Below, in pieces: positions 58,278 through 64,000 of a stretch of 64,000 nt of DNA. The position numbers were made by a program, and so were the translations under genes. Origin of the DNA: Opitutaceae bacterium (GTDB lineage Bacteria; Verrucomicrobiota; Verrucomicrobiia; Opitutales; Opitutaceae); assembly GCA_016794625.1 (NCBI GenBank), contig JAEUGY010000037.1, positions 62,001 to 126,000 on the forward strand. The letters are read 5' to 3'. Under the pieces are notes generated by a model, which saw only the letters and a list, made by a program, of their open reading frames with translations, had not been told where the DNA came from and did not search any database. How positions within the stretch are numbered: position 1 is the stretch's first letter; the number at the start of each line of letters is the position of its first letter.

Positions 58278-58886
58278 ATGAAACTCCTCGGCAATCCAGT
58301 GGTGTTGATTGTGCTCGGCCTGATCATGGGAGTGGGCACGAGCGTGGGCGTGGTCTGGACGGCGGCGAAACCGCTGGTGCAGGAAGCCGCGAGCAAACGC
58401 GAAAAGAAGGCCAAGCCGGAAAAGCCGGAGGAGCCTTGGGATTTTTGGACGATCGAAATCGAGGGTCTGGCCTCCGAACTCAAGGAACAGAAGGCTGCCT
58501 TGAAGCAGCGCGAAGACACGGTGGCACTCCGCGAGACCCGGCTCGCCGCCGAGCAAAAAGAGCTGAGCAAAACGCGTCAGCAGATCGAGGCGCTGCGGAA
58601 CGAAATCGGCGAAAAGATGATCGAGGTCAAAGCCGACGAGGCCAAGAACCTGAAAACCCTCTCCAGCACCTTTAAGAATCTCTCACCCAAGGCGGCCGTC
58701 AGCATCCTCAGCGAAATGGACCAGATGACGGTCGTGAAGGTCCTCTCGTTGATGAAGACCGACGATGTGAGCGCTCTGTTCGAAGAGATGGGCAAGTCGC
58801 CCGATCCCACGATCGTCAAACGCGCCGCCACCCTGACTGAACGTATGCGCCTGCTCCGGGCGGCCCGAACCGCCGCCACTCCCTGA
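58278..58886 (+). CDS. MotE/MgtE-N-like flagellar protein
   Basis: 202 residues. One N-terminal membrane helix (VVLIVLGLIMGVGTSVGVVWTAA), a charged coiled coil (about 50-125: LKEQKAALKQREDTVALRE) and a C-terminal domain that resembles the MgtE N-terminal fold (FKNLSPKAAVSILSEMDQMTVVKVLSLMKTDDVSALFEEM). This is the layout of MotE-like chaperones of the stator protein MotC or of FliG-associated MgtE-N proteins in flagellar operons. It lies between fliJ and fliK. No stator genes are in the window. Confidence 0.78.
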   Translation: MKLLGNPVVLIVLGLIMGVGTSVGVVWTAAKPLVQEAASKREKKAKPEKPEEPWDFWTIEIEGLASELKEQKAALKQREDTVALRETRLAAEQKELSKTRQQIEALRNEIGEKMIEVKADEAKNLKTLSSTFKNLSPKAAVSILSEMDQMTVVKVLSLMKTDDVSALFEEMGKSPDPTIVKRAATLTERMRLLRAARTAATP

Positions 58887-58950
58887 TTTCTCCACGCTTC
58901 ACCGACGCGCCAAGGATGGCGCGTGTCGCACCCATGGACGGAGTGCTCTC

Positions 58951-61566
58951 ATGTCGATCTCCGCTCCTACTCTGCCTTTTGATCTCGCCTGCAAAGGCGC
59001 CTTCGTCGACGCCGCAGGCGTCACTTCCGACTCACCGTCCGCCTTGGGCGGCGACGTTTCCCTGAGTTTTGCCACGGTACTGGCGGGAGCGGTCCCGACC
59101 TCGGTCGCGGTCACGGCGCAGGCCCCAGCCGTCCCACTGACACCCGCGTCGCCGATCCATGCGTCGATGCTGCCGCTGCCGGGCGCGATGGAGCCTGGTC
59201 TGCCGGTTGAACAGGCGGCTGCGCCGGAGACGAACGCCACTGCCACGCGAGAGTCGTCCCCGGTCGAGATGGAGAACGCTTCCGATCCGCTCGGCGTGTC
59301 CGGACCTGCGGTTCCGTTTTTTACCCGCCATGCCCGGTCTCCTCACCGGCCCCAGGCGAACCCGGCTGCGCCGGGGCTGCGTTTGGGTCAGGAAGTGCAG
59401 CGACGTCCGGTCGACGGCGGAATGCCGACGGACGTGGCGGCCAAGGTGGCTGACCTCCAGACCGGGGAGGCGCGGCCCAAAGTCGGTGCGCGGTCCGGGG
59501 AGAGCGACGGGATGGCGGAGCGTTCGGAGACCGAAGCGTCCGTGCCCGCCGACTGCCAGCCAGTGGTGATCGCACCGACTGGGGTTCCCGCTGCGATCGC
59601 ACCCGTCGTGCCCGCGATGGTGTCGCCCGTTTTCTCTGACACCCGATGCGGTGGGGAAGGCGATGCCCTGGAGACGCCGTCCGATGTACTCCCGGAGTCT
59701 GACGACAGCTCGCAGCCGGCCGCCGTAGTCCCTTCCGAGGTCAGTTCCTCCCCACGGAGCGAAGTGCGCAGGCCGGAGACGGCGCGTGACCTCAATGCGG
59801 AGCCGGTCCGTTTTTCCCCTTCCGCCGCATCCGAACGTCCTGTCCCAGGTTCCGCGGAGCCGACCACGCACCGTGCGGAGTCAACCCGGACCGAGCCGTC
59901 CGAGACCGCGCGGCCTGATCTGCCCGGAGCCCTGCAGAAGGGTGAACGGGTGCCCGTCAGCCAAAACGCGTCAACCGAGCCCCAGGGCAAGGGAATCGCC
60001 GTGGCGCGGACCTCCCGGGCCTCCGCGCGGGCGCAGGAAGTTGCGGCGACCAAGACTGAGGAGCACACTGAGCCCTTGTCCCCCGCGTCCGCCGCGACCA
60101 AAGCCTCCAAAGCGGCACCGGCAGAACGGTCCCTCTCCCCCGATAAGCCGGCCAAGTCCGGGCTGCCGGCCCCGGTGCGGACCGAAACCGAGACCGTATC
60201 CGTCGGACGGCCTCCCGTGGAGACGCCCGGGATGACGGTACCGCGTCCTTTTGATCCGGGCTTCAGTGCGCCGGTGGCGCCCGTGGCGAGTCCCGCTTCC
60301 GACCCGATGGTCCCCTCCGAGCGTGTCCTCGCCCGGTCCACTCGTTTTGCCGCTCCTTCGCCTCGGAGCCCGCTCGATCATGCGCCTGCGACCTCGACCG
60401 GATCCTCGCCGTCAACCAGCGGACAGGCCTTTACCCTGACGGATGCGCCCGAGGGGCTGGACCGTGCTCAACCGGCAGCGACCGACAGTGCGCACCCGGT
60501 GGCGAATGGCCTCGATGGCGAATCCGCCTGGCGGCGTCTGCCCTTGGCCGTGCAGGAACGAGTGACGTTGGTCGCAAACGTCCCGGTCTCCTCCACGCCG
60601 AGCTGGAGCCAGCTTCGGACCGTTCCGGCACCGGTGCTCCCTGCGCCCGACGCCGAGTCCTTGCTGTCGCTGGAACAGGCCGCACTCGATCTGGTGAGCG
60701 AAGTGACCGCGGATGGCCTGCCGATGACCCGCACGGGCGAATCTGACGCTGCCTCACCCCTGCGTCGCCCGGTCGTTCCGGAGTCGATGGAAAAAATTGC
60801 CGCAACCCTCGGCGACGCCTTCCGCGATCGGGTCAAGGGTCGGGCTCACGGTGAGTCGGAGCCGAAAAGAAACTTGTTAAATGCTGATCAGAAGGAAGTT
60901 GTGATCAGCAAATTCGCCCTTGGCACCGAAGCTGCAGATCGGAGGGCTCTCATGCATCCAGATGCCAGTTCGTATCGGAGTCCCAAGGCCCGGGAGGAAT
61001 CTTTTTCCATCTCGTCCGGCCTGAGCGCGTTGACTCCGGGCGTGCTGACCGAATTGACCGCCGAACCGGTGGATGCGACGCTTTCCTCGTCCGCGGCGCA
61101 CAGTGTGCGGCAGATTGTGGATGCGGCCGACAAGCTGTGGGCCACGGAACGGCCGAGCACCCACCTCAAGCTCAAGCTCGATGACGTGGGCGTGGCAGTT
61201 CGGGTCGAGTATCGGGATGGTGAAGTCACCGCCACGTTCCAGACGGACTCACCTGAATTGCGCGAACGGCTGGCCGCGGCCTGGCAGGCGCAGGTGGTGA
61301 CCCTGTCCGATCACAAGCCCTACCGTCTGGCGGAACCCGTTTTCCACTCACCTTCGTCGTCACCCTTTTCCGGGGGCGCCGCCGGCCAGGAGTTCTCCTC
61401 CGGGGGCGACAATGCCCGCCAGTTTGCCCAGTCCCGCCAGTCCGAGACGCCGGTGATGTATCCCAATCTCTCCTCGTCCCGGTCCGAAGCCGCCGCGACG
61501 GCGCCTGTCGATGTCCGCCCGGCGACGCCTGCGACCACCTCCGCCCGTCTTCACGCCTTCGCCTGA
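58951..61566 (+). CDS. fliK: Flagellar hook-length control protein FliK
   Basis: 871 residues, long for FliK. The first 650 residues are a low-complexity, Pro/Ser/Thr/Glu-rich rod with no recurrent domain. The C-terminal part holds the conserved Flg_hook domain (HLKLKLDDVGVAVRVEYRDGEVTATFQTDSPELRERL, about 740-785), which switches export specificity. The rod acts as a molecular ruler in enterobacteria. Its position before flgD and flgE is canonical. The middle tolerates composition drift, so similarity there means little. Confidence 0.88.
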   Translation: MSISAPTLPFDLACKGAFVDAAGVTSDSPSALGGDVSLSFATVLAGAVPTSVAVTAQAPAVPLTPASPIHASMLPLPGAMEPGLPVEQAAAPETNATATRESSPVEMENASDPLGVSGPAVPFFTRHARSPHRPQANPAAPGLRLGQEVQRRPVDGGMPTDVAAKVADLQTGEARPKVGARSGESDGMAERSETEASVPADCQPVVIAPTGVPAAIAPVVPAMVSPVFSDTRCGGEGDALETPSDVLPESDDSSQPAAVVPSEVSSSPRSEVRRPETARDLNAEPVRFSPSAASERPVPGSAEPTTHRAESTRTEPSETARPDLPGALQKGERVPVSQNASTEPQGKGIAVARTSRASARAQEVAATKTEEHTEPLSPASAATKASKAAPAERSLSPDKPAKSGLPAPVRTETETVSVGRPPVETPGMTVPRPFDPGFSAPVAPVASPASDPMVPSERVLARSTRFAAPSPRSPLDHAPATSTGSSPSTSGQAFTLTDAPEGLDRAQPAATDSAHPVANGLDGESAWRRLPLAVQERVTLVANVPVSSTPSWSQLRTVPAPVLPAPDAESLLSLEQAALDLVSEVTADGLPMTRTGESDAASPLRRPVVPESMEKIAATLGDAFRDRVKGRAHGESEPKRNLLNADQKEVVISKFALGTEAADRRALMHPDASSYRSPKAREESFSISSGLSALTPGVLTELTAEPVDATLSSSAAHSVRQIVDAADKLWATERPSTHLKLKLDDVGVAVRVEYRDGEVTATFQTDSPELRERLAAAWQAQVVTLSDHKPYRLAEPVFHSPSSSPFSGGAAGQEFSSGGDNARQFAQSRQSETPVMYPNLSSSRSEAAATAPVDVRPATPATTSARLHAFA

Positions 61567-61569
61567 GCC

Positions 61570-62022
61570 ATGCAAATCTCCTCCGCCGCCACCCAGTCCT
61601 ACTCGTCGGTCCAACCGGACGCCGTTCAGGCGCGCATTCCGAAGCAGACGCTCGGGCAGGACGATTTTCTCAAGCTCATCACCGTGCAGCTGGCCCATCA
61701 GGATCCGCTGAAGCCCATGGAGGACACCGCGTTCATCGCCCAGATGGCGCAGTTCACCAGCCTTGAGCAGACGACGCAGTTGTCCAAGGAGTTCGCCTCC
61801 CTGCGCGCCAACAGCGAGCTGAGCGCCGCCGGCGGTTTGCTCGGACGCCAGGTCACCGTTTCGGATGCCAAGGGCAATGTGGTGACCGGTGTCGTCTCCG
61901 CGGTCGACAGCACGACCACGACGCCCCGCCTGCTCATCGACGGCGCCCTGTATCCCTACGCCTCCGTCACGAAAGTGGAGCTGCCTCCCGTCGTCGAACC
62001 GGTGCCCGCCGCGGGCACCTGA
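61570..62022 (+). CDS. flgD: Flagellar hook assembly protein FlgD
   Basis: 150 residues. The conserved N-terminal stretch KQTLGQDDFLKLITVQLAHQDPLKPMEDTAFIAQMAQFTSLEQT is diagnostic of FlgD; the later ASLRANSELSAAGGLLGRQV also matches. It caps the growing hook so that FlgE subunits can polymerise. It is shorter than enteric FlgD (about 230), lacking most of the C-terminal Ig-like part. It begins directly after fliK. Confidence 0.95.
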   Translation: MQISSAATQSYSSVQPDAVQARIPKQTLGQDDFLKLITVQLAHQDPLKPMEDTAFIAQMAQFTSLEQTTQLSKEFASLRANSELSAAGGLLGRQVTVSDAKGNVVTGVVSAVDSTTTTPRLLIDGALYPYASVTKVELPPVVEPVPAAGT

Positions 62023-62081
62023 TCCCTTTTCGATCAACCTCCCTCTCAACCAACCAACGCTCGTCAACCCACCGTCCGCTT

Positions 62082-62951
62082 ATGTCACTCATCGGTACTC
62101 TCACCTCCGGCGTCAGCGCCCTCCGCAGCTTCACCAAGGGGCTCGAAGTCATCGGCAACAATATCGCCAACGTCAATACGGTCGGCTACAAGGGCTCCCG
62201 CGCGACCTTTGCCGACAGTTTCAGCAACATGCTTCGCGCCTCCGCGCCGTCCACGGCGACGACCTCGAACACCTCCGCGACCCAGGTGGGCACGGGCGTC
62301 AAGCTCGGCGGCATCACCGCGCGCTATGCTCAGGGGGCCCTGAACACCACTGGTGTGACGACGGATCTGGGCATTTCCGGCAACGGCTTTTTCCGGGTGA
62401 TCAACCCGGCTGACACCCAGGAGTATGTCACCCGCGCGGGCAATCTGCGGCTCGATGACAACGGCTTCCTGGTGACCGCACAGGGTTACCGCGTGCAGGG
62501 CCTGACCGGCGGCACCAACCTCGCGCCTCCGGCCACCGTCGGCGACATCCAGCTCGGCACTCCCCCGGCCGGCACCCAACTCCAGTCCATCACGGTCGAC
62601 CGCGCCGGCAATCTGATCGAGTTCTACTCGGATGGTTCCGCCACCACGACCAATCGCGTGTTGCTCCAGAATTTCTCCGATCCGACTGCGCTGACCAAGG
62701 CGGGTGACAATCTGTTCACCGGCATGCTCACCGCCGGCCCGATCGGTGGCGATCCGCTCACCGCCGCCAATAACGCTCCTGGCACCAATGGCCTCGGCGC
62801 CATCGAGTCGGGCACGCTGGAACTCTCGAACGTCGATCTGACGGAGGAGTTCGCGAACATGATCACGATGCAGCGTTCATTCCAGGCCAGCTCCCGTCTG
62901 GTCACGGTCTCGGACAGCGTGCTCGAGGACATTGTGAACCTGAAGCGCTAA
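62082..62951 (+). CDS. flgE: Flagellar hook protein FlgE (short)
   Basis: 289 residues. The rod/hook family N-terminus SGVSALRSFTKGLEVIGNNIANVNTVGYKGS and the C-terminal ANMITMQRSFQASSRLVTVSDSVLEDIVNLKR are present, with LGISGNGFFRV in the middle. It is shorter than enteric FlgE (about 400), so the exposed D2 domain is small. The gene follows flgD, as usual for flgE; FlgF/FlgG-type rod proteins are the alternatives, but their genes normally lie elsewhere. Confidence 0.88.
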   Translation: MSLIGTLTSGVSALRSFTKGLEVIGNNIANVNTVGYKGSRATFADSFSNMLRASAPSTATTSNTSATQVGTGVKLGGITARYAQGALNTTGVTTDLGISGNGFFRVINPADTQEYVTRAGNLRLDDNGFLVTAQGYRVQGLTGGTNLAPPATVGDIQLGTPPAGTQLQSITVDRAGNLIEFYSDGSATTTNRVLLQNFSDPTALTKAGDNLFTGMLTAGPIGGDPLTAANNAPGTNGLGAIESGTLELSNVDLTEEFANMITMQRSFQASSRLVTVSDSVLEDIVNLKR

Positions 62952-62979
62952 GCGTTTTTTCCTTAACTCCCCTCTGACC

Positions 62980-63600
62980 ATGGCCGCCAAACCTGAAGCG
63001 CCTCCGGCCGCCGCCGCGGCCGCACCCGCCGACGCCGCTGCTGCGCCGAAAAAGTCCGGCGGCATGATGGGCACCCTCATTCCGGTGGTGGTGGTCATCG
63101 TGCTCGCCCCTGCCATCTCCTGGGCGGTCGCCCAATTCGTCATCGTGCCCCAGCTACGCAAGGGACTCGCCGCGCCCGCCCCGGAAGGGGAACACGCCGC
63201 CGCGGCCGAAGGCGAGCACGGCGCCGCTCCCGCTGAACATGCCCCCGCCAAGGCGGAAAAGGGTGGTCACGGAAAGAAGGGCGAGGGTCCGGCCGGCGCC
63301 GGCAATACCTACGCTTTCGAAAACATCGTGGTCAACCTGGCCGGAACCATGGGCACGCGCTACCTCAAGGCCTCATTCCTTGTCACCGGTGCGGATCCGA
63401 CACTGCGCGGGCAGTTCGAGGCGAACAAACCGCGTATGCTCGACGTGACGCTGAATGTGCTCTCTTCGCTGACGCTCTCCGACCTGGAGGAAGCCGGTGC
63501 GAAGAACATCATCCGGGAGAAACTCGGCGCGGCCTACAATCAGGCTCTCGGTCGCAAAGTGGCGGAGCAGATCTACTTTTCCGACTTCGTGGTGCAGTGA
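62980..63600 (+). CDS. fliL: Flagellar basal body-associated protein FliL
   Basis: 206 residues. An Ala/Pro-rich cytoplasmic start precedes one membrane helix (TLIPVVVVIVLAPAISWAVAQF, about 31-52) and a low-complexity Ala/His/Glu/Lys stretch (about 65-105). The FliL domain follows: ENIVVNLAGTMGTRYLKASFLV and EKLGAAYNQALGRKVAEQIYFSDFVVQ. FliL surrounds the stator and affects torque. It lies 28 bp after flgE and 15 bp before fliM. Confidence 0.92.
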   Translation: MAAKPEAPPAAAAAAPADAAAAPKKSGGMMGTLIPVVVVIVLAPAISWAVAQFVIVPQLRKGLAAPAPEGEHAAAAEGEHGAAPAEHAPAKAEKGGHGKKGEGPAGAGNTYAFENIVVNLAGTMGTRYLKASFLVTGADPTLRGQFEANKPRMLDVTLNVLSSLTLSDLEEAGAKNIIREKLGAAYNQALGRKVAEQIYFSDFVVQ

Positions 63601-63615
63601 CGCTGCGTCACCGAA

Positions 63616-64000
63616 ATGGCCGCCGACAATTCCAGCATGAGTTCCGAGGTTCTCGACCAAAGTGAGATCGACCGGCTGCTCGCGCAGGCGATCGAACCGC
63701 CGAAGCAGCACGTCTACCGTGCTGACGGTCGGAAGATGGACGCCGCCGCGGCGCCGAAGATCGAAGTCTACGACTTTCGCAATCCGGTCTTCCTGACCGA
63801 GGTGGAACTGCGGCGGCTGCGCCTGCTGCATGAGGACTTCATTCGCTACCTGTCGGCGCGGCTCTCCCTCTTTCTTCGGATGGAGTTTACGCTCAAGATG
63901 TCGAAGCTGACCACCTTGGCGTACGCTAAGTTCACCGAGTCACTGCCCAGTCCCACGCACCTCTGTCTGTTCAAGACCGAGCCACTGATGGGCGTCGGTA
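63616..64000 (+). CDS. fliM: Flagellar motor switch protein FliM (partial, runs off right edge)
   Basis: The first 128 codons are visible. The N-terminal CheY-binding peptide motif is present (VLDQSEIDRLLAQA), followed by KIEVYDFRNPVFLTEVELRRLRLLHEDFIRYLSARLSLFLR, the conserved FliM opening, and TTLAYAKFTESLPSPTHLCLF. FliM binds phosphorylated CheY and connects it to FliG. The ATG was chosen because it is 15 bp after fliL and gives the standard N-terminus. Confidence 0.93.
   Translation, partial: MAADNSSMSSEVLDQSEIDRLLAQAIEPPKQHVYRADGRKMDAAAAPKIEVYDFRNPVFLTEVELRRLRLLHEDFIRYLSARLSLFLRMEFTLKMSKLTTLAYAKFTESLPSPTHLCLFKTEPLMGVG

Overview
This GC-rich window (no rRNA or tRNA seen) looks like the chromosome of a flagellated verrucomicrobium, most likely an Opitutaceae relative. 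The reasons are a Planctomycetes/Verrucomicrobia-type bacterial microcompartment (BMC) locus for deoxysugar breakdown, a VPD-type C-terminal sorting protein, large Oar-like TonB-dependent receptors with carboxypeptidase-regulatory N-termini, four-helix-bundle (S23/IVP) genes carrying the SQISNLK-coding repeat, and intergenic hairpin repeats. This assignment is inferred from gene content; no marker gene is present.

Layout. (1) 1-2379, minus strand: WD40 protein, a small CxxxPGCP protein and a TIR-domain membrane protein that runs off the left edge. (2) 2563-8129: GT2 glycosyltransferase, pyruvate kinase, WalJ/YycJ-like hydrolase, then a pterin operon (PTPS-II-like enzyme, FolE2, SDR). (3) 8271-10404: small membrane protein, FGGY sugar kinase, lipoprotein. 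(4) 10405-20887: a 600-bp control region followed by the BMC operon (PduL, three BMC-H, AckA, three BMC-P, PduP, class II aldolase, LDH/MDH-family dehydrogenase) and a fused rhamnulose-1-phosphate aldolase/short-chain dehydrogenase. Together these would cleave fuculose- or rhamnulose-1-phosphate to DHAP and lactaldehyde, and turn lactaldehyde into lactate plus ATP inside a protein shell. (5) 20938-22155: AT-rich SQISNLK repeats, an eroded reading frame and a four-helix-bundle gene. (6) 22155-28141, minus strand: a membrane-lipid modification operon with two cyclopropane-synthase-family methyltransferases, DUF1365, DUF1475, DUF2062 and DUF1295 proteins, ending in a TPR protein. (7) 28460-37080: HELGH membrane protein, VPD-sorted surface protein and two divergent TonB-dependent receptors. 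(8) 37081-51597: a CDP-paratose-epimerase-like gene and a chemotaxis block (CheW, CheA, HDOD, hybrid kinase, CheD, REC/degenerate HD-GYP, sensor kinase, CheB, CheR). (9) 51837-end: a long flagellar operon flgB-flgC-fliE-fliF-fliG-fliH-fliI-fliJ-motE-like-fliK-flgD-flgE-fliL-fliM, preceded by a sequence matching the sigma-54 consensus.

The most notable points are the paired BMC and non-BMC lactaldehyde routes with a repeat-rich control region, the two-CFA lipid operon, the PTPS-II/FolE2/SDR pterin cluster, a hybrid kinase without its phospho-accepting histidine, an HD-GYP protein without its metal ligands, a hairpin repeat family whose stems covary, and a sigma-54 promoter so close to flgB that the transcript would be almost leaderless.
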